Positions 22,618-31,089 of a DNA stretch of 32,792 nucleotides are shown in pieces. A program made the position numbers and the translations under genes. This DNA comes from Proteus vulgaris (GTDB lineage Bacteria > Pseudomonadota > Gammaproteobacteria > Enterobacterales > Enterobacteriaceae). How positions within the stretch are numbered: the stretch's first letter is position 1; each line of letters opens with the position of its first letter. Below the pieces are notes generated by a model that was not told where the DNA came from, did not search any database, and worked only from the letters and a program-made list of their open reading frames with translations. Where the stretch lies: contig NZ_JAEHOQ010000032.1 of the NCBI RefSeq assembly GCF_016239305.1, forward strand, positions 1 to 32,792, given 5' to 3'.

Positions 22618-22689
22618 TTCACCTCCTTAATATAAATCTCCTTTTATGTGGATTTAATTGGTTATTTTATAAATCGTATAAAGATATTT

Positions 22690-23139
22690 TCAATTAATAC
22701 ACTCTTGACGAATATAATCCTGTAAACCTAGAATGATCTGTTCTGACTGCGCAATTCGTTCTCGGAGTAACCAATAATTTCGGATAGCGGTGTCAGTAGG
22801 TCTGGCGGTGTTTGCATCAACCAAGCTGGTGGTGGAAGTGGCTGAGACTTTAGGACACTCTGCTTTGATATACACCCGCTCAGGAGCGCGCTCACTAATA
22901 TCACGCAACTGATCAATTTCTTTTTTTGCATGAACAAGTTCCTGTAAATGACGACTATCAAGTTGGTTAAGCCGATTTATTCTTAATTGATAATCTTTAT
23001 TCTCTGTAATCTGCTGAATAAGAGATTGGTTAATATTATCGTATTCCTGTTGTAAGGATTTATTTTTATCAATTAACCAAAGCAATCCTATTCCTAAGCA
23101 TAAAATCGCTATTAGCATTATTTTTGATAAATAATTCAT
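22690..23139 (-). CDS. Rz: Inner-membrane spanin Rz
   Basis: A 149-residue i-spanin. One N-terminal transmembrane anchor (about residues 5-22, IMLIAILCLGIGLLWLI) is followed by a long periplasmic coiled coil (about 25-85). With Rz1 it fuses the inner and outer membranes in the last step of lysis. The start is set at 23139: ATG overlaps the endolysin TGA by four bases (ATGA), so translation is coupled. The longer TTG reading is not needed. Rz1 is nested inside in another frame, the usual lambda arrangement. Confidence 0.88.
   Translation of the reverse strand: MNYLSKIMLIAILCLGIGLLWLIDKNKSLQQEYDNINQSLIQQITENKDYQLRINRLNQLDSRHLQELVHAKKEIDQLRDISERAPERVYIKAECPKVSATSTTSLVDANTARPTDTAIRNYWLLRERIAQSEQIILGLQDYIRQECIN
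22728..22931 (-). CDS. Rz1: Outer-membrane spanin lipoprotein Rz1
   Basis: A 67-residue lipoprotein lying wholly inside Rz in a different frame. MQKKKLISCVILVSALLSGC is a signal peptide with a lipobox (LLSGC, Cys20), and the mature part is proline-rich (QPLPPPAWLMQTPPDLL), as in lambda Rz1. Starting at 22931, with AGGA eight bases upstream; a longer frame to 22961 has no ribosome site. The C-terminus (about 47 residues after the Cys) is typical in size. Confidence 0.9.
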   Translation of the reverse strand: MQKKKLISCVILVSALLSGCISKQSVLKSQPLPPPAWLMQTPPDLLTPLSEIIGYSENELRSQNRSF

Positions 23140-23540
23140 AGTAACAACCAAGCATCTTCAAACACTTTTTCTGAATAAGGTTGATAGCCAAGTTCAATAT
23201 TAACAATCGCAACAGCTAAAGGAATGGTGACATTTTTTAATTGTGTATTAATTGGGTTATTAGCATCAATACCAATTTCTTTTGATGCTCGGCTAATATA
23301 GCCTTCTGTATTATTTTCGTTAGGTGGAGCATAACGATTGACAATTGTTCTAATGGTATTTAAACCATATTTTTTCTGGTATGTCTGTAATAATTTGTAG
23401 ATAGCTCGTATTCCATATTCAGGCAAAATAAATTGGCAAAAATCTTTATCTGTTTGCTCAACGGATAATCCCTGCCATTTCGAACCATGCCGAATATTAC
23501 CAGGGTTATTATTACGCTCACCTCGTGCTATTTTAGCCAT
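23136..23540 (-). CDS. P5-like phage endolysin candidate
   Basis: A 134-residue protein of the group annotated as phage structural protein P5 after PRD1. Motifs include RGERNNNPGNIRHGSKWQG near the start, FCQFILPEYGIRAIYKLLQTY, and RYAPPNENNTEGYISRASKE. Sitting between the holin and the spanins, it is most likely the endolysin. The NNNPGNIR and YAPPNEN motifs are what I remember from transglycosylase-like proteins, but no catalytic Glu can be proven from the sequence alone. AGGAG is seven bases before the ATG, inside the holin end, which it overlaps by eight bases. Confidence 0.75.
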   Translation of the reverse strand: MAKIARGERNNNPGNIRHGSKWQGLSVEQTDKDFCQFILPEYGIRAIYKLLQTYQKKYGLNTIRTIVNRYAPPNENNTEGYISRASKEIGIDANNPINTQLKNVTIPLAVAIVNIELGYQPYSEKVFEDAWLLL

Positions 23541-23841
23541 TTTTAACTCCTGCTCTTCCTTTAAGAAGTTTACTCACGGAATCTACTCCGACATAACCAA
23601 TAAATACACTGGCTAAGTAAGCAAACTCATGATTAATATTAAATAAAATCAGAATATCTTTAATGAACCAAGCAAACATTGCACACATCAGCCCATCTAT
23701 AGAGGTTTGTTTCCATCCTCCGCCGTTATATAAACCTCGAAGAATAGCCATTCCTCCAGCGAGAGAGGCTGATATTCCTTGTTCTTTCATTGAAGAAAGG
23801 GCAATAAATATCTGTTCCCATAAGTCTGGATTTTCTTTCAT
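23533..23841 (-). CDS. Phage holin, lambda S / HP1-like class
   Basis: A 102-residue holin with three hydrophobic segments: about 22-36 (ISASLAGGMAILRGLY), 48-65 (LMCAMFAWFIKDILILF) and 72-90 (FAYLASVFIGYVGVDSV), and a basic C-terminus (KLLKGRAGVKNG). The pattern GGGWKQTSIDGLMCAMFAWFIKD matches the S-like family (YNGG..T..D..MCA..AWF..D). It makes holes in the inner membrane to release the endolysin. Start oddity: the best ribosome site (GGAGG, about 16 bases upstream) is positioned for another ATG at 23851, which is out of frame with the holin. Confidence 0.85.
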   Translation of the reverse strand: MKENPDLWEQIFIALSSMKEQGISASLAGGMAILRGLYNGGGWKQTSIDGLMCAMFAWFIKDILILFNINHEFAYLASVFIGYVGVDSVSKLLKGRAGVKNG

Positions 23842-23980
23842 TGTTTCTCATGGCTTACCTCCAATAGGAGGAAATGTAATAAATAAGATACTCATCTACC
23901 GCACTTAAATTTAAGCACAGTTTTAACATGGGTATGTTTATGTTTTATTTATCTAATTAGATAAATAGCAGATATAAAAA
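23842..23980 (-). promoter_or_regulatory. Region upstream of the lysis cassette, with a 22-base palindrome
   Basis: Holds a perfect 22-base palindrome (23946-23967, arms TATTTATCTAA and TTAGATAAATA) and a 12-base palindrome CTTAAATTTAAG (23904-23915). The lysis genes lie downstream of two tail terminators, so a promoter or antitermination site is needed here, but no clear -35/-10 pair is visible. Confidence 0.45.
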
Positions 23981-24000
23981 AAGACCACATTGTGGTCTTC
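23975..24000 (-). terminator. Second tail-operon terminator
   Basis: An 8-base perfect stem (23981-23988 and 23992-23999) with a 3-base loop; on the minus strand it is followed by six or more T. Confidence 0.85.
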
Positions 24001-24060
24001 AATTGAAAATAAGCTTTAACAAATATTGTTATTTTGTATTCGTTAAGAAAATACAGATAC

Positions 24061-24087
24061 AAAAAAGCCCCACTTCAGAGTGGGGCT
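24061..24087 (-). terminator. First tail-operon terminator
   Basis: A GC-rich 9-base stem (24066-24074 and 24079-24087) with a four-base loop; on the minus strand it is followed by six T. It lies about 155 bases after the tail fibre stop codon; the stretch between (24088-24242) holds nothing else recognisable. Confidence 0.9.
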
Positions 24088-24242
24088 ATTTATATTCTGT
24101 TGTGAGGTCTTTAGGTACAAATCTCTCACTGTGGGGATAGTGTATGTTTATTTTTCCTAAAAATCAACAACTAGTTTCATCCATTTATCACAAATAATAA
24201 AATCAAAATATTAATTTGTAACATTTAAAATAAAAGAACTTA

Positions 24243-25904
24243 TTATATATTATCACTCATTTCATTTATTCTAATATTATATTTAGACTCTCCAGGCATT
24301 TGCACTCTAACAGATATAAATCGACCTTTAGGAATATCAATAGGATCACCATCGTTATATTCATTAATATTATTTTTAGCAAAATGAGGTCCATTTAAAT
24401 GTGTTCTATGATATGTTTTTATATATATAGAGCCATCTGCATTAATCTTAGAGTCGACCCAAATTAAAGGTTGCTTGTTTACATCGAGTGGAATTTCAAT
24501 ACCACCATCAACACCGCCCCATCCTGCATCAGCATTAAAGCCCAACACACCTTCGATAAGATATTCTCCTTCTGATACTCGAGTAACCGTAGCGCCTTCT
24601 GATTCGTCGTTAGTTAGGAATGTGCCGTCAGAGTTGATGTCGATAATAGGGGAGGCTTTTTTGTAGAACCCATTAGAGTCTGGTTTAGCATTACCAAGAT
24701 GAAGAACCTCATAAGTTCCGACCCAGTTATTATTCTCTTTGTATGTGTATAATAATTTTTTATTCCGACCAAATAACCCCATCTGGTATGATTCTGGTTG
24801 TGTTGCATGAGCTGAGATAATGCCCATGTAAACAGTGCCCGGTATGCCACTGTCAATATTTGTGGATGTATAGAATCCATTATTTTGAAAATCATTTTTT
24901 GATGATTTAACACCATCACTGCGCACATTCATTAACTCAGACCAAAAAGTCCAATTATTAACATTTCGCATTCTATACGCTAGATTTTTAGAGGATGCTT
25001 GAATTTGAAATACTTGACCAGTTCCATCATTACCACCTCCCCGAGCGGATGATATTAATGGCCCAAAAGGGTTGTAGAAATTAGTACTACTCCCACCCCC
25101 TGACGCCCAAAATCCATTGGTGTCTAAGTTATTTGCATTGGTATTTTCAGCCTGAGCGGTTCCTGTCGTTGCATTTAATCCAATACCATAATCACCAACA
25201 CTCAATAACTTTATCCAATCAACCCACTCGTTAGTTGATGTTCGTCTATATGCAACTCCTTCAGGGGTAATCTGTAGTTGGACGTTATTACCTATATTTC
25301 CCCCACCACGAATCATACTGAATAATGGATAATAATTATTCCAATAGTTGGTTCCATTACTACCCGGTGGAGTAACTACACCTGTGAATTTTATATCATT
25401 TGCATTAGGGGTATGCTTATCTCCCGTGAGATTTGAGCGACCTAATCCAAAATCTCCAATATGAATAGTTTTTTCATCATCCGCTTTTTTACTGATATCC
25501 CCCTGCATCTTTTTAATACTATCAAGCGTGACAACCTCACCATTCGACATCTCAATTTTTGTTTGCCCAGTTTGAGTCATCCATGTGTTCATTGCATCGA
25601 GGAAATACTCAACGTAACTATTAATAGCGACCATAGTTCGTGCTGCGTCACTATTATTATCTGGCTCAGTAATATGGATTGAGAATGTCGTGTTAGTTGC
25701 TGTAGATAATGCGGGTTGTGCTAATACTAATTCAGTATCGGAATTAACGGATTTAATCATATACGGAATATTAGTATTCCCCGATTTAATTAAAATAGTC
25801 ATTCCAATATTAATGGCTGGATTATTATTTTTAAATTTAGTGCCAGTTCCGCGGACAATAGCAGACCCTGACACTGTGTTAACAGTGCCTGTTGTGTATA
25901 TCAT
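24243..25904 (-). CDS. Phage tail fibre protein with pyocin-knob-like repeats
   Basis: A 553-residue side or tail fibre protein. Residues about 1-85 form a beta N-terminal domain (TVSGSAIVRGTGTKFKNNN, SDTELVLAQPALS) seen where fibres attach to the tail. From about 145 to 420 there are repeats of pyocin-knob type (LGRSNLTGD, YWNNYYPLFSMIRGGGN, WVDWIKLLSVGDYGIG, WTFWSELMNVRSDG). The final 130 residues (from about SPIIDINSDGTFLTNDESEG) resemble a receptor-binding tip shared by fibres of several enterobacterial phages. AGGAA lies seven bases before the ATG. Last gene of the tail operon before its terminators; it should decide host range. Confidence 0.8.
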   Translation of the reverse strand: MIYTTGTVNTVSGSAIVRGTGTKFKNNNPAINIGMTILIKSGNTNIPYMIKSVNSDTELVLAQPALSTATNTTFSIHITEPDNNSDAARTMVAINSYVEYFLDAMNTWMTQTGQTKIEMSNGEVVTLDSIKKMQGDISKKADDEKTIHIGDFGLGRSNLTGDKHTPNANDIKFTGVVTPPGSNGTNYWNNYYPLFSMIRGGGNIGNNVQLQITPEGVAYRRTSTNEWVDWIKLLSVGDYGIGLNATTGTAQAENTNANNLDTNGFWASGGGSSTNFYNPFGPLISSARGGGNDGTGQVFQIQASSKNLAYRMRNVNNWTFWSELMNVRSDGVKSSKNDFQNNGFYTSTNIDSGIPGTVYMGIISAHATQPESYQMGLFGRNKKLLYTYKENNNWVGTYEVLHLGNAKPDSNGFYKKASPIIDINSDGTFLTNDESEGATVTRVSEGEYLIEGVLGFNADAGWGGVDGGIEIPLDVNKQPLIWVDSKINADGSIYIKTYHRTHLNGPHFAKNNINEYNDGDPIDIPKGRFISVRVQMPGESKYNIRINEMSDNI

Positions 25905-25938
25905 GATTTATTTCCTAGATGTATAAACGAAGAGTTAA

Positions 25939-26985
25939 TTAAATATTGAAGTAGTCGCTAAGTTCGATGCCGTAAATATCAAATTCTATTCTGAATGCAT
26001 TCCCACCAATTGCGCCATAAGAACCACCATACTCTGAACCAATGGCATATATGTCATCCCAATAAACTCTATTACCGTCATTGGCAAAGCCAAATCCTGT
26101 TCTCATATAAATAACATCATCTCTATTACTCCCCTTTATTCTCCAGTTAACGAATTGTGCATCTGGAATAATCATCGGCTTCTTAAGTTTAGAGAATGAA
26201 GCTCCATTCCGATTACTAAATCGTGTCGTCTCTCCGAGTTTCATGGGTTTATAGTTGGATGAAAATGTAATTTCTTTTTTCTCGTTATAAATCACAATGC
26301 CATATTTGGGTGGGTTTAACTTAAAATTAGTACAAAATATAACAACATACATTTCACAAGAAGCACTAACAACTAACCCCCTTGCTTTATTATATGAAAA
26401 TACGGCACCTGAATTTTTAGGACGTGCAAAGATAACAGGATTCATTTCACTGGTAATATATGATGGCATTCTCCAGCCATTATCCCGACCTCCATTTATT
26501 TTAACAACTTCGGCAAATACACAATAACCCCGCGTAGATGGCGTCAGCTCACTAATTCCATTCATCCCGTGTAATCGTATCCCCCATGATTCACTACTTG
26601 ATTTAGGATAACCATAAAAATCAAACATAAATTCAGGGTCTTTCTCTGCATCCTCTGAGTTTACCCGTGCTCCAGCCGGCTCCTCATCAACATAGAAATT
26701 AAAATACTCACCATCTATATTATAATCAGTAACATTTGATGAAAACCAATAATAAGACCCGGGGATTTTATATGTCCGTGATATAGTTCTTGGAATTATA
26801 ATAATATTATACTTTTCGTATTCAGGTATTTCGTGTTTCATTTTATTCCACCCTTTATTTATTGGGTAGAAATAGTTATTGTACCACCCTATTTTTGCTG
26901 AACCTAAATACCCCATAACCTGATTACTATCTGCATCTAAATAATATTCATTACCTATATCTGGCTTAACATAAACACCATACAT
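25939..26985 (-). CDS. DUF6453-like phage tail-associated protein
   Basis: A 348-residue protein placed right after J. It resembles the DUF6453 family found downstream of J in prophages of enterobacteria, recognised from MYGVYVKPDIG, IIPRTISRTYKIP and the GYCVFAEVV block. It is rich in Tyr, Gly and Asn, beta-like, with no signal peptide or membrane segment. It is probably a tail tip or fibre-associated decoration protein; no function is proven. GGAG stands nine bases before the ATG and the gap to J is three bases. Confidence 0.7.
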   Translation of the reverse strand: MYGVYVKPDIGNEYYLDADSNQVMGYLGSAKIGWYNNYFYPINKGWNKMKHEIPEYEKYNIIIIPRTISRTYKIPGSYYWFSSNVTDYNIDGEYFNFYVDEEPAGARVNSEDAEKDPEFMFDFYGYPKSSSESWGIRLHGMNGISELTPSTRGYCVFAEVVKINGGRDNGWRMPSYITSEMNPVIFARPKNSGAVFSYNKARGLVVSASCEMYVVIFCTNFKLNPPKYGIVIYNEKKEITFSSNYKPMKLGETTRFSNRNGASFSKLKKPMIIPDAQFVNWRIKGSNRDDVIYMRTGFGFANDGNRVYWDDIYAIGSEYGGSYGAIGGNAFRIEFDIYGIELSDYFNI

Positions 26986-26988
26986 TAA

Positions 26989-29900
26989 TTAAACTCCTGT
27001 TATTTTTCCTATTTCAACTCTAAGCTCCCCCTTATCACCGTAAACAGCTATCCTCTCATTTGTAATAACGGTATGTGCACCCGTTTTATTGGTGCCTATA
27101 TCCAACTCCCCTCGGAATGTTCCTTTATTCATCTCGATATTGCTAGTTTTCCCATCTATCAAAAAACCACTCTTACCGGGAACGTAATCACCCGATTTAA
27201 TGTATTCAGTAACAACAACGGAATTCAGCCATGCCTCATTAATAAAAGCTTCACGCATAAACATCTGGCCATTTTTAACGTACATGAATAATTCCATTTT
27301 CCCGTTAACTGGGTTGTACCACGCAAAGTTATTGGCATTGTAACCAATATACGACTCAAGCTTTCCGTTCTTAACTTGAGCGCTAATAACTTGTCCTGCT
27401 GCATTATATTTCACGTTGTTATGAACAATTGTGATATTAATTGAATGCGTGACAACACCATTACCTGTTTGACTAAATTCGGCCTGCATTTTTTGGTTAA
27501 TCATGCCCTGCTGTTTACCGAATTGAGCTTGTACCTGCTCTTCAGATTTGGCCATTGCCTGATTAGTTTTAGAAATAGCTTCTTTGTTCGCCACAACATC
27601 TGCAGCAACACGTACAATCTCTTTATCTGTAAGTTGTAACGAATGGTTAGTTTTATCAAGATTTTGGTTGGTTTTATCTAAATTCTGATTAGTGATACTG
27701 AGGTTTTTATTGGTACCAGATAAATTATTATTAGTATTATCAATACGTTGGTTGGTTGCGCTACTAGTTGTCGTTATCTCCGTTCTAATTTCAGTTGTCG
27801 TCTGACCAAACGCCTGATCGAGTTTAGAGATTGACGTTTTAACTTCTTTAATTTCAGAGTTAAACGTGTTCTCTGCATTATCAATTGAAGAATAGAGCTG
27901 AGTAACGGTTTGAGCCCATGCTTCGTTATCCGTAGCACGAACTTGCCATAGTTCTTTGATGCCAGCTTGTGACTGACCATGTTTTACAAGTAAGTCTCTT
28001 GATGTTCTATGGCTTGCGTTACTTTGAACAATCGCAGTTTCTGAAAGCCAATTAAGCTTAGTATCTAGTTGTTTGCCAGCCTCTGCTGATATGAATTGCT
28101 CACCGAGTCCGTCAAGGATGGCTTCAGTGTTATCTTCAGCCTGTCCTTTAGCTTCAATAAAGTGCGATTTTCCATACTCGTTAATACTACGAACATAAAA
28201 CCAATAATCTCGCCCTGCTTTTAGTTGTCCTTTAGTCCAAAATTTGGCTCTACCTAAAAATTCAGCTAGTGTTTCAATATCATTAATATTATTAATGCGT
28301 TTTTCACCTGCAAACCAAAACTCAAATTCTGTATTCAAAGTGTGAGGGGCGCTAATATAAGGGATCACTTTTATTTCAAAAAAACCTGGTTCAGTACGTA
28401 TAAGCGAAGGTGCAGCAGGAGTTCCTATTACCATAACAACTTTGGTTTCATCACCTAACATGCCATTGGCATCTTTTGCCCGAACTCCAACGCTATACTC
28501 ACCAGCAGTAAGTCCATTAAAATAATATTCTAAATCTGCGCTATTATTTGTACTTACAAATTTATTATTGCGATATAAATTAATATCAAATGTAATATTA
28601 CGGTTTACGGACGCAGTGACCCACGTTGCTCTTGCTTGAACTTGAGTACTATCCTCAATATAAGAAATAGAAAGTCTTTCTACTTTTGGTAAACGTATCG
28701 TATTGATAGTAGATGGGTTACGCGTAAAATCAGCACCCTCATCAACGACTTTTTCTTTTTGAGGCTCATGTTCAATACAGGTATAGTGATAATTACCTTC
28801 TGTCTCCTCAGAAATATTAATAACCCGAAATAACTGAGTTGTTAAAGTATTTTTTGAAATAGAGAAAACACCGAAATTTTGTATTCCAATAGGTTTCTCT
28901 TTTAAGGTGACAATATCTTTTTGAATATTTTCAATTTCAACTTTTGCCAATTTCCCACTAATAGAAAGATAAGAAAAGTGTCCTTTATCTTCTTTATTCC
29001 ATGAAATAGGAGCATCAATTCTTATTGTAAAACTATCAAATGAAAGAACTCGTCCCCCCACTTTTTCACCAGCAAATGTATCATCAGCAACTTCAATTAT
29101 ATCCCCAGGAGTACAGCTAATCCCTTCCCTCGCCGTAGTAAAATTAACGGTTTCAGTTTCTAATCGTTCGGTTTCTAAAATCCATTTACCCACACGATGA
29201 GCTTGCCCACGGCTTGTGCAACCGAAAGCGGTGACTTTCTTAACATTTAAACCGCCAAACCTTTCAACTAACTCATCATGTTGAATAAATTCTCGCTCTT
29301 CTTCCCAACCGTTCTCAGGATTAACCCAAGAAATTTCAATTGCGTTATGTCTAGCACTCTTCGCTGTTGATGAATAATTAAATTTACCATCAATAACGTT
29401 CGAATTTGTATAAGTCCAAACAGGATCAGAAGTTCTATCTTGAAAACAAGTAAGTTGTTGTCCATCCCATAATGGCATCCCCCTAAAGACCGAAGATAAG
29501 TCATCAAGTACTTCTTTAGCTTTACGTTGAGATGTAATGTATGCATTAAAGGTAAAGCGAGGCTCTTTACCACCAAAACCATCCGGTACAAGCTCATCGC
29601 AATAACGAGCAATTGCATATAATGCAAATTTATCGACACCAAATTGACCAATTAGAGAGCCAATTCCATAGCGTTCATTAGTGACTAAATCATAAAAAAT
29701 CCAAGCGGGGTTATCAGTCCAAGCGGGTTTAAATTTACCTGTCCATATTCCATTATAATTACGTGTATTAGGATCATAATTATCAGGAACTTGAATAATC
29801 ATACCTTTAATATGATAAGTTCTATTTGGCATCTCACCATATTGAGAACTATCTATCTTCATACCAACAATTGCAGAATTTGGGTATGAAAACTTAGCAT

Positions 29901-30522
29901 CCGTTATCTCTGTATAACTTGCCCACAAAGTATCATTTCTTAATAGATCATTTTTACTATCTTCCGTTACACGGGAAACTCTAATTTGAAACGGTTTTTT
30001 TGTCGGTGCATTAATAATATGAGACTCAAGATATTGGCCACTGATTTTACCAGGCCCAATAGTAACTCGTTTTTCATTAACCCAACCTGAACCATCATTG
30101 ACTTCAATTAGCATATCCACAGATGTATTTTCTTGGTTGCCTTTTAAATCTTGTTTGGTTAAAGATGAAACACCTAACGTTAATCTAACTCGATCCGTTT
30201 CTTTATCAGAAATAACTCGCAATATTGGTGTTTTTTGTTTTACACTGACATTGACAGGTACTTCTTTTTCTACGAAAGAAAAACCTTCCAGTGGCTCTTG
30301 TGATTGAGTTCCTGATTTCCACTGAATATCAACACCGTGTATATTAGTATTACCTTCATTATCTACCACCGGCGTTTCATTAAGTAAAAAGCCTTGCATA
30401 CCGCCAACAGGACCTTCGATTGGCCCTTCTGAAACAAGATCTATAATATTGAGTATTTGTTTATTTTTTAAATTATCGTCCACCAATCTTGGTGTGCTTC
30501 CTGAACCACCGCCTTTACCCAT
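26989..30522 (-). CDS. J: Lambda-like tail tip attachment (host specificity) protein J
   Basis: A 1177-residue J homologue (lambda J is about 1130), the central tail tip protein that binds the host receptor. It opens MGKGGGSGSTPRLVDDNLKN, typical of J. Conserved blocks follow: ILNIIDLVSEGPIEG, MIDSSQYGEMPNRTYHIKG-like at 230, and WTGKFKPAWTDNPAWIFYDL near 280. A fibronectin-type region lies about 630-760. A coiled coil of NLDKTNQ-type repeats runs about 940-1000, and a C-terminal fibre-like domain (DUF1983-like) from about 1030 to the end (NGKMELFMYVKNGQMFMREA). GGAGG eight bases upstream. Its start abuts the stop of gene I exactly. Confidence 0.92.
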   Translation of the reverse strand: MGKGGGSGSTPRLVDDNLKNKQILNIIDLVSEGPIEGPVGGMQGFLLNETPVVDNEGNTNIHGVDIQWKSGTQSQEPLEGFSFVEKEVPVNVSVKQKTPILRVISDKETDRVRLTLGVSSLTKQDLKGNQENTSVDMLIEVNDGSGWVNEKRVTIGPGKISGQYLESHIINAPTKKPFQIRVSRVTEDSKNDLLRNDTLWASYTEITDAKFSYPNSAIVGMKIDSSQYGEMPNRTYHIKGMIIQVPDNYDPNTRNYNGIWTGKFKPAWTDNPAWIFYDLVTNERYGIGSLIGQFGVDKFALYAIARYCDELVPDGFGGKEPRFTFNAYITSQRKAKEVLDDLSSVFRGMPLWDGQQLTCFQDRTSDPVWTYTNSNVIDGKFNYSSTAKSARHNAIEISWVNPENGWEEEREFIQHDELVERFGGLNVKKVTAFGCTSRGQAHRVGKWILETERLETETVNFTTAREGISCTPGDIIEVADDTFAGEKVGGRVLSFDSFTIRIDAPISWNKEDKGHFSYLSISGKLAKVEIENIQKDIVTLKEKPIGIQNFGVFSISKNTLTTQLFRVINISEETEGNYHYTCIEHEPQKEKVVDEGADFTRNPSTINTIRLPKVERLSISYIEDSTQVQARATWVTASVNRNITFDINLYRNNKFVSTNNSADLEYYFNGLTAGEYSVGVRAKDANGMLGDETKVVMVIGTPAAPSLIRTEPGFFEIKVIPYISAPHTLNTEFEFWFAGEKRINNINDIETLAEFLGRAKFWTKGQLKAGRDYWFYVRSINEYGKSHFIEAKGQAEDNTEAILDGLGEQFISAEAGKQLDTKLNWLSETAIVQSNASHRTSRDLLVKHGQSQAGIKELWQVRATDNEAWAQTVTQLYSSIDNAENTFNSEIKEVKTSISKLDQAFGQTTTEIRTEITTTSSATNQRIDNTNNNLSGTNKNLSITNQNLDKTNQNLDKTNHSLQLTDKEIVRVAADVVANKEAISKTNQAMAKSEEQVQAQFGKQQGMINQKMQAEFSQTGNGVVTHSINITIVHNNVKYNAAGQVISAQVKNGKLESYIGYNANNFAWYNPVNGKMELFMYVKNGQMFMREAFINEAWLNSVVVTEYIKSGDYVPGKSGFLIDGKTSNIEMNKGTFRGELDIGTNKTGAHTVITNERIAVYGDKGELRVEIGKITGV
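27640..27725 (-). repeat. Imperfect 21-base tandem repeats in gene J
   Basis: About four imperfect copies of a 21-base unit encode TNQNLDK-type heptads of the J coiled coil. In-frame, so unequal crossing-over would change rod length. Confidence 0.65.
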
Positions 30523-31089
30523 TTACACAACCTCCATACCTTGAGAAATTACGTTAGAACCAATAACCATTTCTCCATAGCAAATAGGAACCGGATGACC
30601 TTGCCCCATTCGATTCGACAATGAATTAAAATATTTATTACTTTCTGATGAACTACTTCCATAACTTGGTGCCGGAGGTGTTTTAGTCAGTAATCCAGCT
30701 AAACCTGAAGCTGCAACACCTATACCAGCAGCAAAAAGTGCAGTCGATGTTAATGTGCCTAAAAAAGCGCCAGGGACAAGAAATGATGCACCTATTAATG
30801 CACCTCCTGCAATTATTCCTAACCAACTTCCTGATTTAGCACCACCAATTACAGGAACAATAGTAATACAATCGCCAGATTTCAAAGGTGTATTAAGACC
30901 GCCAGCAATACTTTGCTCAGTCATATCGTTACCTGCAATTCGGACTCTAAACTGCCCCAAGTTGATTTCTTTTTTTAAGCCTTCAATTTGATAATAAAGG
31001 CAACGTAATGCCTCACTTGCTGTATTTACTTCAAGTTCAAATTTACGTCCAAATCGGCGTAAATAGCCTGCAAACTGTAATTTGACCAT
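30523..31089 (-). CDS. I: Lambda-like tail assembly protein I
   Basis: A 188-residue tail assembly protein of the lambda I type. The N-terminal ubiquitin-like part (about 1-80, GRKFELEVNTASEALRCLYY, SGDCITIVPVIGGA) is followed by a Gly/Ala-rich hydrophobic segment (about 85-135) and a C-terminal tail ending SNRMGQGHPVPICYGEMVIGSNV. Its start lies inside the end of K, overlapping by 64 bases, as in lambda and its relatives, and its stop is directly before J. Acts in tail tip assembly; not thought to stay in the virion. Confidence 0.85.
   Translation of the reverse strand: MVKLQFAGYLRRFGRKFELEVNTASEALRCLYYQIEGLKKEINLGQFRVRIAGNDMTEQSIAGGLNTPLKSGDCITIVPVIGGAKSGSWLGIIAGGALIGASFLVPGAFLGTLTSTALFAAGIGVAASGLAGLLTKTPPAPSYGSSSSESNKYFNSLSNRMGQGHPVPICYGEMVIGSNVISQGMEVV

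Noticed and set aside
23663-23908. 81-codon plus-strand ORF over the holin
   Set aside because: Antisense shadow of the holin gene; no ribosome site and no phage homology.
26989-30522. Several ORFs of 60-130 codons overlapping gene J on both strands
   Set aside because: All are shadows of a clearly coding J frame.
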